Assembly: GCA_963995505.1 (NCBI GenBank) | Contig: OZ023187.1 | Coordinates: forward strand, 18,390,584-18,454,583 | DNA length: 64,000 nt | Direction of reading: 5' to 3' | Source: Hypericum androsaemum | Lineage: Eukaryota > Streptophyta > Magnoliopsida > Malpighiales > Hypericaceae | In this document: piece after piece, positions 9,887-22,200 of the stretch | Layout: every line of letters begins with the position of its first letter | Position numbering within the stretch: position 1 is the first letter of the stretch | Notes under the pieces: model-generated | Database searches by the model: none | Told to the model about the DNA's origin: nothing | Seen by the model: the letters and a program-made list of their open reading frames with translations, nothing else | Made by a program: the position numbers and the translations under genes

Positions 9887-12078
9887 GTTTTTAGATTATT
9901 GTCAGCAGAGTATGTAAGAAATCTAAGGAAAAGGAATAAAGAAAATGGGGAGAATATACGTTGACCATTGCTTTCGGTGTTTGCAGTGACGCTCTGCTTA
10001 GTTTCGTGGAAAATATGTTTTTAAGAAAAATGTTTCATAAAAAGAGGAAGATAGATTTAACACAATTCATAGCGAAATCTAAATAATAAACATACGGGTC
10101 TTGTATTTTGGAAAATGTGAGATTCGGACTTAAATATAAGGGTCAAAATTTATCTAGATTTTATTACATTTTTGTACGAACTTGAATATTTTGTTTCACA
10201 TATCAGGTAGTCGGAAATGATCACCACTTGAGACTATCTGCAATAGGTTATAGTCCTTAAGTAGGCAAGCAAATTTTCTCTGAGCTTGCCGGAGTTTGTA
10301 CATTGTAATCGTTGACCCTTCTTTTGATACCCTCCTGAGTTCTTACCCATTGGTTCGACATTAAACTACAAAATCAGGATAACCAACTCATGTATAGTCT
10401 GATGGATACGGTGTCAGTCCTTAAGCATGAGGTAGGAGGATCGAATCTCCTGACCGTCTAAGATCCGAAATTGTAAAAATAATTTAAATCTCACCAAAAA
10501 AAACTACAAAAATCAGGTACTGACGTTAACATATCTTTTGAATCGGTAAGATTTTATTAATCTTTAAAAATTTACATCAACGTGTGTAAAATTTTTTTTT
10601 ACGAGATTGTAGTTGCAAAATTTGTTAATCCCTTTCTAGCAAAACTTAGTAGAAAAAAACAGAAATTGAGAAAGAGTACCCGCGTTAAGCATTGTACTGA
10701 TGTTAGCATGACTTCCATATTCTAATTTAATTAGGATTTTTTTTTCTTGGTAGGTGTGGATGTCCTAATCTTTATGAACACGATCATATTGGCGTTTAGC
10801 ATCATTAGGAGTAGTTGAGGTTTAGCTGTTGCTTAATTTCTGCATCGTCATACAATTTAAAGTCCTTTCTTCTCCATCCCAATGTTCAAATCTGTCATAT
10901 TGGCGAGTCTATGTGATCAATTTTGGAAAATTTCACAATATTCTCGTATGATTTAGTATATTCAATATTTAAGATTTCACCGAATTGTAATTTATGATGG
11001 ATCTTAAATTATTTGTGGTATGAAAAGAACATACATTTTACTAAGTTGTAATTTTAAGAGTCATGATTAGAGGTGTGCATCAATATTTACGGATCCCGAA
11101 TATCAAATATCGAATTTATCAAATACCGAATGTTAAAAAAAATTTATCAATCTCAATTCCGAATAGTATTTGGTAAGACTACCGAATATCACATTAGATT
11201 TTGATAAATTCGATATTTACCAAAATGTTTGGAGAAAATATGAAATCTTTAATTTGTCAATAAAAATATTCACTAAACACAAATTCAAATTCCACAAGTA
11301 CAAATAATCCCCTAAATCGAAAGTTCAAAACCCCTAATTTTGTTCAATTTAAACCCCCAATCTTTCATTTATACAATTTTGTTCACAAATCCATTAGACA
11401 AAACTGTCCAAACCAAAATATATATATATATATATACTAAAGTAGTTTTTAGCATTTGAGTGATAGCCTCCTCGTAGCGCACACCGGACGATAGACTCCT
11501 ACTAGGCCTCGGAGGTAATTTGAGTCCAAGCTCACACAAGATGGGCCTGATCCCAAGCCCAATGAATAATTTGAGTGATACTTGTTGTTCGCCTTCGATT
11601 ATTCGGCTCATTGGGTTTCCGCCTTCCGAATACCGCTGTACAAAAAACATCGAGGCAATTCATCTGTGGAACACTAAAACCACATTGTTCTGAAGTAGAA
11701 AAATTAAAGTACAATTAATTGGAAAGTTAATTCGCGGCAGAACAAGCTTCCAGAGAAAAGATAGCAATGTCTACTGATCATGACCTTCTTCTTAGGGAAA
11801 GTTCATATCAATCGATAATATTTGAACCACTAATATTTCAACAAAATTTAAAGAGATAGAAAATACAGGGGTTAAACCATAAAATTGTTCCTTAGTAAAT
11901 TCCTCTCAATGGACTAAACCAAGTCATACTTGTGGACTAAATTTTCATGTTGTCCTCTACTTATCAATAATGGAGTTTTTCCTCGAAAATTGGTCTTTAT
12001 TCATGTCCAATGAATATATTTTGTTGATATCCTAATTTTCATTTTTGTGCTAACCAGAGAATTTGGTGGGGTATGATC
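9887..12078. other. Intergenic DNA homologous to the P450-2 downstream region
   Basis: From about 10690 this aligns in pieces with 25900-27160 (for example the block containing CATCGAGGCA and GAACAAGCTTCCAGAGAAAA). The P450 unit duplicated together with its 3' flank. A short (TA)n tract lies at about 11418-11437. No gene seen. Confidence 0.65.
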
Positions 12079-12165
12079 ATGTCTGAGGTTTTCGGCGCAG
12101 CGGTTAGAAGGAAGACGGATCTATGCTTGATCCCAGTTCTTTACCATCCCGCTTCTGATGCGTAA
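12079..12165 (+). pseudogene. C-terminal remnant of a second-type P450
   Basis: Twenty-eight codons starting MSEVFGAAVRRKTDLCLIP and ending at TAA (12163-12165). They match the C-terminus of the minus-strand P450 pseudogenes in this window (MSEVFGVTVRRKMDLCLVA). Nothing else of the gene is present, and the haem loop is missing. It lies on the opposite strand from the other second-type copies, so an inversion or a separate truncated duplicate is implied. Confidence 0.8.
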
Positions 12166-13300
12166 GGGAACTGGAAATGCTCTATTGAGTGTAACCGAAA
12201 GACTTATCATTTGCTGCACACTTCTTTATTAGATTTTGACCTATCCCATGTCTTGTGCTAATTTGGACATGAGAAGATGCAATAGTTGGTGATAGATGTT
12301 AGAATTAAGCTTTGTTGTTGGGAGATTTCTGTAAGTTTTTTCTTTGTTCAATAATCAAGGCTGAGATCATGGTCTTGTAAGAGAGAATTTATGAATTGTT
12401 GTTGGGAGATTTTTTAGCTAGATTGTTGTGAAGTTGTACACTTACGTTGAATAAACACAACTGAAATTTCCACATATACTTGTACATTTCTACATAAAAT
12501 TGTCACTCTTTGAAATTCTAATTTGGTGGATGAAGCATCGCCGCTACCCCAAGGGTATGATGCACCCATTTTGTTTGGTAAAGATGTATTTACATCCACC
12601 GCAGTGATAATTACTGTTGCGGAGAAACGAAATACAAGAACGTCAAGTAACCCGAGACAGATTCGGAGTAATCGCTCAAAGTCGACCTAATCCGACCATC
12701 GACTGAAAAATATAACAGATCATTTTTATGTAAATTTTGGAAAGCGTATGAACCATCCAAAATTCAGTCCTACCAAATGGTTCATACACTTTGTTGAGTC
12801 CACTACACTCAGTCCATTTTTAGGAGATATTTAGTACTAAATGACACTATTAGTATAGTATATTCGTGCAAAATTGGCATAATTTTTTTATGAATAATAA
12901 CATTTTTACGTTTCAAAATTTTGATCGGTTAATCTAGAATCGGATATTTTTAAATTGAAATAATTTTCTATTGATGTATTGTAAAGAGTTGTATCCTCAG
13001 TTGTGTGAACTCCTATAATATCTTTAACACCGATGAAATAAATAGTTTAAGCATCGAAGATCATTTGCTCTAATTTTATAAGAGAAGCGTAGGGTAGAGA
13101 ATGGTCAGGGTTTAAATCCTAGTCACGATAAAAATTTACTCATAAAAAAATAAATAGGTTAGAATAATGTACAGCTAATTAAATATCACCAGCTCTACTT
13201 TAAGTGAAAGCACATGGGCTGGTCGCAAGTTTTTGTGTTTTTTATTTTTTGTTTAATCGTCAATTACAAATTAACGGATTGACAAATCACAGTTTTTTTA
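12166..13300. other. Intergenic DNA, no gene seen
   Basis: AT-rich sequence with no recognisable coding or RNA feature on either strand. Confidence 0.55.
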
Positions 13301-13309
13301 AGAAATGAC

Positions 13310-13770
13310 TCGATCGTCACGAGAATTGAAAAGATCCATTAAAAATAACTTCCCGATACAATCGACCAAATCACCGGCACCAAAAAATTATTTAACCAAA
13401 TTGCAAACCTTCAACAACTTCCCCTCCTACAAATTTTGAACTGTGAATTACCTGAAACAATCTCTACAAGTTTGATTTACTGGTGTTCCTCCCGGTGCTT
13501 CACAATTGTACATTGCCGTTATTTTTCTCTTCGTGCCAATTTTTAACGTTATCGAATTATTTAGTTTAATCTCTACCGGTTTTAATTTGGTATTTTCCTT
13601 CCGCTACTTCACTATTGTACATTTGTACCCGGTGATTACCACTATTGTTCCCTTTGTGTTTAATTGCCTCCAGGGAATTTCCTGCTAAACAAAGCAAAGC
13701 CAATCAACCCAAACAACAACTAATGGACGCTCAGAGTTGGAACAAGGGTGAAACTTGACGACAATTTTGG
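13310..13770. repeat. Dispersed repeat, copy 2
   Basis: Second copy of the repeat at 2161-2720, same orientation, with substitutions and small indels. It ends where the segmental duplication shared with 47612 onward begins. Confidence 0.6.
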
Positions 13771-13787
13771 CTATTTGGGTTGTTTTG

Positions 13788-14315
13788 TTACTCTGATAAA
13801 TCGAAGAACATCGTTTCCGGCATCTTGCAAAATCAACGAACTCGTTGTTATTTATCTCGTCGCGACTCCGGTATTCTTAGAGAATCAATGGACTCGTCGA
13901 CACCTTTCTCTGGCCTGTTTCTGGTATTCTCGGTGAACCAACAGATCCGTGTGGCACCCACATCCACGCTACGTCAATTGGCCTAGTCAGGGCTGGAATT
14001 GGCGGGATCTCGGTTAGGACAAAGTAACACCCCAATTTCAAGTTCGGATTTTGGAAATGAAATGGATACCATTAAATGGATCATTCGAACAAATACGATT
14101 TTGAATTTGGACATGGATATCAGATGATCATGGAGAAAAACACCTAAGAAGCATTGATCTTACAACAAGGCCAAAACCAGTACAAGTTCTTGTATGGACT
14201 CAGCACCTTTATTAAAGGCTAGGACAACAGAGGAGCCAATACAGCTGAATTATTTCCTGCTAGATACTGATATATCAACGCATTTGTGTCATTGGAATGG
14301 TAGGATTTCAGATCC
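13788..14315. repeat. Left edge of the large segmental duplication (pairs with 47612-48141)
   Basis: Sequence containing TTATCTCGTCGCGACTCCGG and ACGTCAATTGGCCTAGTCAG is repeated at 47612-48141 with scattered substitutions. It is the 3' flank of the minus-strand P450 pseudogene in both places. No gene of its own. Confidence 0.85.
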
Positions 14316-14584
14316 TTATTCAGCTGAAGGGGGACAGTAAGGAACAGCGACTAGGCATAGATCCATCTTCCTTCTAACCGTAACGCCGAAAACTTCAGAC
14401 ATGCCTTGGTCTTCCATGTTGGTGTTGTTTGGAGATTTCCAATGAAAAGGAAACAGCAGACTGGCAAGTGAAAGCTCTACGTGCAGTATGCCAAGTGACA
14501 TTCCTGGACAGATCCTTCTTCCGGCGCCAAAAGGGATGAACTCAAAGTTGCCGCCCTTGTAATCAATGGAGCTATCAATGAATC

Positions 14585-14814
14585 TGTTGTGGATATCTTC
14601 TTCCTTATTTTGCTCTCCTTGTTTTGCTCCTTGCTTTATTCCTTGTTTTGCTCTCCTTGTTTTGCTCCTTACTTTATTCCTTGTTTTGCTCCATGTTTTG
14701 CTCCTTTAGGTAATTGTATATTCATTTCTTATTTTGGAGCCTAGTCTAGGAACTTGTATAAATAGCAAGGCTTGCTATTGAAATAAAACACATAGCGGCT
14801 TATTTCACATTTCA
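14585..14814 (+). repeat. 5' LTR of the copia element
   Basis: Starts TGTTGTGGATATC and ends CACATTTCA. Internally it has near-tandem TTGTTTTGCTCC words. A TATAAATA promoter box lies near 14757. Confidence 0.95.
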
Positions 14815-14901
14815 TGGTATCAGAGCGGGTTTGATCTAAAACCTTGCATTAGCCCACCACAAATCAGCCTACCTGCCGCAACGTTATTTACCCACCTAAA
14901 T

Positions 14902-17900
14902 ATGTCTGTTGTCGAGTCAAGTAAGGAAGTGTCTGCTGGTTCGAGTGTCACCGTTGACTCATCGTCCCCCTACTATCTCCATCCCTCTGATCATCCAGCA
15001 CAGGTGTTCGTGACTGAACGGCTGAGTGATGGAAACTTCGGTGAGTGGGTGACAGACATGAGCGACCTTTTGTTCGCAAAGAACAAATTCGGTTTTGTTG
15101 ATGGCTCCTTACCAAAGCCAACGGCCGATTCTGGAATGATTAACCATTGGGTCCGCAGCGACCACATGGTGAAGGGCTGTCTTCGCAACTCCATGGAGAA
15201 GGAGATAAGAAGCAGTGTTCGGTGTGCCAAGACGGCGCATGAAATCTGGAGCGATATCACTGAAAGGTTCAGGCAAGGCAGTGCTCCACGCGCATATGAC
15301 CTCCGACGTGCGATATCAACGCTTCGGCAAGGTGAGATGACTGTCTCAGCTTATTACACAATGCTCAAGGGACTCTGGGATGAGGTTCAAGCTATTCGTC
15401 CTCTCCAGAAGTCGTCTTGTACGAATTGTGATCATGATATGATGAGACAAGTCCAGAAGATTCGCGAGGAAGAGCAGTTGTATGACTTCCTCATGGGATT
15501 GGACGATGCGTTCAATACTGTCAAGACACAGATCTTGAGCACTCAACCAATTCCCGGGCTCCGTCAAGCCTATCATCTCATAGCTGAAGAGGAACAACGG
15601 AGGACAATCTCTTCAGCTCGGAAACCTATTTCGGACACAGCCGCGTTCCATACTCGTGGTCCTGAACAGTCAAAGAACAGTGGGAGTAAGCGCCCAAGCA
15701 ATGGGAACAGGCCGAAGTGCAGTCATTGCCAAAAGACTGGGCACACTGAGGAAACCTGTTTTGAGCTGATTGGGTACCCTGATGGCTGGCGAAGGGGTGG
15801 ACGCGAAGCTAATCCACGTGAGAACACTCGCGATAACCGACGTGGTCGCGATAGTAACCAAAGAATGGTTCCGAAGGCTGCCCAAGTTCGAGCTGAAGAG
15901 AGTCCGGTTCCCAGTCTCTCTAACGAACAGCTGAGCAACCTTCTCAAACATCTTGGAGTGAAGATAGAGTCTGGGTCCTCACAGCCGATAGAAGTAATGG
16001 CAAACATGGCAGGTAAGACTTTCTTTTCGCGCCCTTGGATCATTGATTCAGGAGCGACTGATCACATCACATGCTATTCTGATTGGTTGACTAAGTCAAA
16101 CAAAGGCATGGTACATCCTTCGGTCAAAATTCCGAATGGAGATGATATTCCAGTCGAAGGAATTGGCAGCGTCCACCTTGGTGAAAAATTACGACTTGAT
16201 CGGGTTTTATTTATACCAAAATTTCAGTGCAACCTATTGTCTATCAGCCGGCTGACCAGGGATTTTAATTGTGTCGTTACTTTCTTGGCTAATATTTGTG
16301 TAATACAGGACTCAGTTACGAAGAAACTGATTGGAGTGGGTAAGCAGCGGGACGGCCTATACTATTTTGAAGATTTGCGAGGGGGGGCGGTTCTCTCAGC
16401 CATACATAATAAAGATGCTACGATTTGGCACAAGAGACTTGGACATGCCTCCCGTGACAAGTTGTGTCATATACCTTCTTTAGCAGCCATTTCCTTTCCT
16501 ATTAAGCATGAACATTGTGATTCTTGTGTACGTGCTAAACAAACACGGTCATCATTTCAAAAGAGTTGCATTCAAACAACATCGTGTTTTGATTTGATTC
16601 ATTGTGATGTTTGGGGACCTTACAAAACCCCAGCGCATGTGGTGCTCACTATTTCTTGACTATAGTGGATGATTTTAGCCGAGGTATATGGACTTACCTT
16701 ATCAGATACAAGTCTGAAGTAACCCGATATTTGCTAGCATTCTTTTGCATGGTTGAAAGGCAATTTGGAAGAGTTGTCAAAGGAGTTCAATCAGATAATG
16801 GAATGGAGTTCAAGTCAAAGGAGTTACTTGACTATTATGAAGTTAGCGGAATACATTTTCAGACCAGTTGTGCTTATACTCCACAACAAAATGGAGTGGT
16901 TGAGCGTCGCCATCGTTATACTAGAGGTAGCCCGCTCCCTTCGCTTTCAATCTCATTTACCTATTGATTTCTGGGGGGAGTGTGTGCTTACCGCTACTTA
17001 CATCATCAACCGTTTGCCTTCCTCGGTGATTGATAATCAAACTCCATATGAGAGACTATTTGGACGAGCACCCTCGTATGATCATCTTCGAGTTTTTGGT
17101 TGCCTGGCATATGCACATAATCACACACGGACTAGTAAATTTGACGATAGGAGCAAGCCATGCATATTTGTTGGATATCCTTTTAGTCAAAAAGGGTACA
17201 AGTTGTATGATGTTCAGTCAAATAAGTTTGTTGTGACAAGGGACGTCACATTTGTTGAAAACATTTTTCCTCTTCAAACGTCCCCTGATGCTGTTCCTAG
17301 TACTCCCATAGCTATTTTGCCAGAGGAAACCCCTACCATATATGATTTAGATGAACAACATTCACAAAGGCAACCCGTAGAACCTTCCCTCGATGCCCCA
17401 TCTAGCCAAACTTCAGATTTACCAGTTCCAGTTTCAATCCCAGTCCTGCCTCTTCGTCGCAGTGAACGAACCAAGACGGCACCAATCCACTTACAAGACT
17501 ATGATACTGGCCTTCCCCCCTCGCTTGTCGTCCCGCCGGCTGCCCCTTCAACTGGTAACTCCGTAACTTATCCCCTTGCACATTTCATTAGCTATGCAAA
17601 GTTTACTGACGCTCATCGAGCTTATTTAACCAAGCTTGTATCTATCCGTGAGCCTGCTTATTATCATGAAGCTGCCAAATGTTCACAGTGGGTCGAGGCG
17701 ATGCGCAAAGAGATTAAAGCGCTCGAAAGCAATAGAACCTGGGACATTGTGGAACTACCACCTGGGAAGAAGGCGGTCGACTCCAAGTGGGTTTATAAAA
17801 TAAAGTTTCATCCAAATGGCGAGATCGAACGCTATAAGGCTCGTTTGGTAGCCCGCGGTTTCAAGCAAGTTGAAGGAATTGACTACCACCACACCTTTGC

Positions 17901-19182
17901 TCCAGTCGCGAAGCTTGTCTCTGTCCGTTGCTTATTGTCCATCGCAGTCAAACGAGGATGGATGATACAACAATTGGATGTTGATAATGCATTTCTGCAT
18001 GGCGAATTGAAGGAAGAAGTTTTTATGACAATTCCTCAAGGTTTTAGTCGCCCCGGAGATAAGCGAGTTTGCCGACTTCGGAAATCTTTGTATGGCCTCA
18101 AGCAAGCCTCACGCACCTGGTATAGTAAACTTGCCTCCACCTTGCTAGATCTTGGTTTTCGTCGGTCTAGAGCCGATCACGCACTGTTTATTCATCATCG
18201 AGCTGGTTTGGTGTTATTTCTCCTCATTTATGTTGACGATGTTATATTGGTTGGTGATGATAATGTTACTCTCTGTCGCACCAAGTCCCATTTGGATCGG
18301 TCTTTTGGCATCAAGGATCTTGGGACACTGAAGTATTTTTTGGGCATTGAAGCAGCCCGTACCTCTGAAGGCCTAGTGTTAAGTCAACATAAGTATCTCC
18401 TTGATATTCTTCATGAATGTGGGAAGGCAGGCTCGCGCCCTAGTTCTATTCCTATCGAGCAAAATCATCGTCTGCAGAAAGGTGAACAGGTCATTGATGA
18501 TAGTACTCGCTATCGACGCTTGGTGGGCCGCCTGATGTATCTTACTGTCACTCGCCCCGATATTGTCTATGCTGTTAACATTTTGAGTCAATTTGTGGAT
18601 TGTCCTGGTCCGGCTCATCTCGATGCTGCTGATATGGTTCTACGCTACCTCAAGAGCACACCTGGACAGGGTATTTTATTGAACAAGTCCTCTTGTTTTG
18701 ATCTTGTTGCTTACTGTGATGCTGATTGGGGTGGTTGCCCAATGACTCGACGCTCACGCACCGGTTATTTCATCACGATTGGCGACTCCCCGGTGTCCTG
18801 GCGTAGTAAAAAGCAGAGTGTTGTTGCTCGTTCCTCTGCCGAAGCTGAATACAGGGCTATGGCCACTACTGTTAGTGAAGTTATATGGCTTCGATGGCTC
18901 TTGACGGATCTTGGTGCTCCACCCTCCGGTCCTACACATCTCTTTTGTGACAACCAAGCTGCCTTGCATATCGCCGAGAATCCAGTTTATCACGAACAGA
19001 CGAAGCACGTTGAGATGGATTGCTATTTTGTTCGAGAGCGAGTTGTCTCTAATGAGATCGCTCCTCGTAAGATCAGTACAACTATCCAGCTGGCGGATAT
19101 TTTTACTAAGGGTCTTGGTGTTGATCGTTTTCGCATGTTGGTGTCCAAGTTGGGCATTGTTGATCTTCATGCTCCAACTTGA
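14902..19182 (+). CDS. Copia gag-pol polyprotein with two small frameshifts in integrase
   Basis: The ATG at 14902 opens gag (UBN2 type) with a CX2CX4HX4C zinc knuckle at residues 273-286, aspartic protease DSGATDH (Asp382), the GAG-pre-integrase HKRLGHAS motif and the start of integrase. Near 16630 the frame is lost by what looks like a single C deletion in a CCCC run. It continues in another frame through integrase (DNGMEF) and returns to the original frame near 16920. From there reverse transcriptase (LDVDNAFLHG, YVDDVI) and RNase H (SSAEAEYRA) run intact to the stop at 19182. Without the two shifts it would be a single polyprotein of about 1425 aa. Integrase should be non-functional in this copy unless these are sequencing errors. 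Confidence 0.93.
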
Positions 19183-19189
19183 GGGGGAG

Positions 19190-19419
19190 TGTTGTGGATA
19201 TCTTCTTCCTTATTTTGCTCTCCTTGTTTTGCTCCTTGCTTTATTCCTTGTTTTGCTCTCCTTGTTTTGCTCCTTGCTTTATTCCTTGTTTTGCTCCATG
19301 TTTTGCTCCTTTAGGTAATTGTATATTCATTTCTTATTTTGGAGCCTAGTCTAGGAACTTGTATAAATAGCAAGGCTTGCTATTGAAATAAAACACATAG
19401 TGGCTTATTTCACATTTCA
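19190..19419 (+). repeat. 3' LTR of the copia element
   Basis: Matches the 5' LTR except at two transitions, one in the second TTRCTTTATT word and one near the end (CATAGYGGC). It is followed directly by the target duplicate GAATC and resumed P450 sequence. Confidence 0.95.
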
Positions 19420-22024
19420 GAATCTCTCAAGGAAAAATGTACCAGGGTCATTCCAATAGCTAGGATCTCTTCCAATGGCCCATGCGTTGATGATGATTTT
19501 GGTCTTTTCGGGTATGGTGTAACCAAAAATCTCACACGTCTGTCGACTTTCACGAGGGATAAGCAGAGGAGTAGAAGGATGCAGCCTCAGAGTTTCTTTG
19601 ACAATGAACTTCAAGTACTTCAGTTCATCAAGTCTCGACTCGTCGACATTTCCATTTCCATTGAAGACTCTTCTGACTTCTTCCTGTGCCTTTCTCGTGA
19701 TTCTTGGATTTCTAAGCATCTTTGTCATTGCCCATTCAACTGTTGTTGAGGATGTATCGGTTCCCGCACCAAAAATATCCTAAAAGAAAAAAGATTACTA
19801 TACATAATTGATTTCATCTTGATAAAAAAAAATGGGGAGTGAACTTACCAGGAGAACGGCTTTGATTTGATCATTTTCCAAGGAAATTTTAGAGTCCTGG
19901 CTTCCCTGAAATTTCAGCAGAACATCGAGAAGATCTTCGGTCTTTCTTCTCTCAGATTATGCTCATTGATGATTCGCTCCACTATCTATCTCATCAAGCA
20001 GTTCATGAAGCACCTCCAGTCGTCGCCTTGACACCGCTAAGTGAGTGAATCCATTTATAGGAAGGGAAAATGTCTGCAGGGCTAAACCCTCCTCCCAACT
20101 CTAGAGCTTCCTTGGCATAACTAACAAAATTCTCACCGCATTTGCTACCAACTGCTGCCCTCGAAATGATGTTTGAGGTCGTCAAAAAGATGAACCTGCT
20201 AAGGTTAATAGATGACCCTGCATTTGACGAAATGTAACCGATGAGGTTCGACATCTCTTCCTCTCTGATTGGTCGGAACGATTGCACCCGGCTTGGACTC
20301 AAAGTCTCCAAGGTGCAAATCCTCCTCAGCTGTCTCCAGTACTCACCGTAAGGTGAAAAAAACAATGTTCTTTGAATTGTAAGATATGATATTGGCAGCA
20401 AGGAGAAAAGGCCTATCAGACAATACACCTCCTTCGCGGCCTCAGGAGAAGAAACCACAACCGCGCGAACTTCGCCAAGCTGAAGATGCATCAATGGTCC
20501 GTGTTTCTCTGCCAAGTCGTGTTGGCGGCGATGAGGAAGATATCCGGCCAGGAGATGCATATTGCCTATGATCGGCAGCTTCCTCGGCCCCGGAGCCAAG
20601 AGTGCTTCCACTTGCTTGGATTTTGATCCTTTTCCACTTCTTGTTGCCAAGAAACCAACGAGGATCACTGTGATCAGGCTTAACAAGCAGAGAAATTCTG
20701 CTTCCATATTGGAGAGAATGTGAGTAACTGCCATTTGAGAATGTGTAAGACCAGGTTATTCCTCAAGTATGAAACCGAATTTGCAATCTTTGTGCTTCAT
20801 GTAATCTGATGAAACTATCATTTATACTACCTTCCCTAGTAGCTAATGTTGGGTCCGGCAAAAGAAAACGAATTGATGAGCATTATTGGATTTTTCTTGT
20901 TGCGCACAAATTTCATATATTCCGAATGCATCCAATTTTTTGGTCAATTTGGAACTTCGAGGAATATCATCGTCGGCAAACTTGAAGTCGTTGACTTCGA
21001 GAGTTATCAACCAGTTGCAGATAGAATGACATCATTGATGTGAATTGAGTAAAAAAAGAGAGAATAGTTTTACAAAATATAGTATGACCGGTTGGCTCAC
21101 AAATTTGGAAAGTTTTCGTTCCGGGTTTGGAAATTAATCCATCCACTTTGTGAACTCCCAGAATTCCGTCGGACCAGATATTTGTCTCAACTATTTTTTC
21201 ACAAAGTATATAATATATCTTATCCCTTTGTAAACAACATTTTGAATCAAATCAAACACTAATGGTACTGTGATACATTATTTTTTAATGAGTAAAATTT
21301 TATTAATCTTATGTTATATATTCATAGTGAAATTCCCTCGTACAGATACGATCGATGAGGTTTGTTTGGTCGTTGGTTCCGAATACTAAAATTAACCGAA
21401 GTTGATCATTTCTAAATTTCAAAAAGTTTGAATAGAATACAAATCAGATTCTACTCCCACTATTTGTCTGTATCAAGCTCTAGATATGTCTTATGAGCTT
21501 GAAAGTCGTGCCAGTTTGAAATTTTATAGTAGTTATGCACTGTCTTTCCTATTTGATTAGATCAGTCCAAGTGTTGACGAATTTAAGAATTTTGGAAGTT
21601 CAATGCATCAGCTAATTTGGTTAATATATGTACGGAGTGCATCTAGGAACGTGTGATGAATTTTTTTTTTTACCCACCTGGTATAAAATTCTTCCATAAA
21701 ATATTTTACAATGATGTCATTTCAAAATTTGGAAGTCGAACAGTATCGTTTAACATTGATGAAATAAATAGTTTAGTATAATTTATAGTTAATTAAATAT
21801 CACCTGCTTTGTGTAATATCCGGCTCATCAAGAAGATTTCAATCAATTGTTTCTAAGAAAAAAATATGATTTCAATCGAGGACCTCTTCGAGGATAAAGA
21901 GACCTTGAAGGAAGATCTCAGGCTTCGGCGAAGGTGTCTATGATTGGGCTGGGCCTGAAAAAACTGGAGGTTTTATTTGGAGTGTGTCAGGGAGCTTGCA
22001 AGTCTGTTTGGGCTGGCTTATAAT

Positions 22025-22200
22025 CGGGAATGAATTACGGTGTTAGATAAATCAAGCAGCATAATGATAAACTACCAAGAATTTTTATGGGGTCCGTTTA
22101 ACGAGGTTACGATTGCAACCTCGTAGTACAAGGGGTTTAACACCGCGGTTAAAAATATGTACATATTCTTATATTAATAAAAATAGACTTATAAAAAAAA
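22025..22200 (+). repeat. Small dispersed repeat family, plus copy
   Basis: Starts about GGAATGAATTACGGTGTTAG and ends with an A-rich run after ATTAATAAAAATAGACTTAT. Paralogues lie at 2930 (inverted), 54980 and 56690. Confidence 0.6.

Larger units (their letters stand above)
14580..19424 (+). mobile_element. Ty1/copia LTR retrotransposon, complete, young
   Basis: LTRs 14585-14814 and 19190-19419 (230 bp each, starting TG, ending CA) differ at two positions, both transitions. Target duplication GAATC lies at 14580-14584 and 19420-19424. The primer site TGGTATCAGAGC (tRNA-iMet type) starts at 14815, and a polypurine tract GAGGGGGAG at 19181-19189 abuts the 3' LTR. With a typical plant LTR rate near 1.3e-8 per site per year, two changes in 230 bp suggest a few hundred thousand years. 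It landed inside exon 2 of the already damaged P450 pseudogene. Confidence 0.96.
14316..20734 (-). pseudogene. Cytochrome P450 pseudogene, CYP71D-like, split by a copia element (copy A)
   Basis: Exon 1 is 20734-19849, the intron 19848-19781 (GT-AG, 68 bp), and exon 2 runs 19780-19420 and then, beyond the retrotransposon, 14584-14316. Visible motifs: APGPRKLPIIGNMHLLAG, I-helix AGTDTSS, K-helix KETLRLHPS, and haem loop FGAGRRICPG. Damage: deletion and frameshift after AKEV near 20425; an extra T in a T7 run near 20360 that partly restores the frame; further frameshifts near 20018 and 19950; and Leu for the usual Pro of PERF (FLERF). The retrotransposon then separates the PERF side from the haem loop. 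Copy B (48142-53678) shares the exon 1 lesions, so they predate the segmental duplication. Not functional. Confidence 0.9.
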
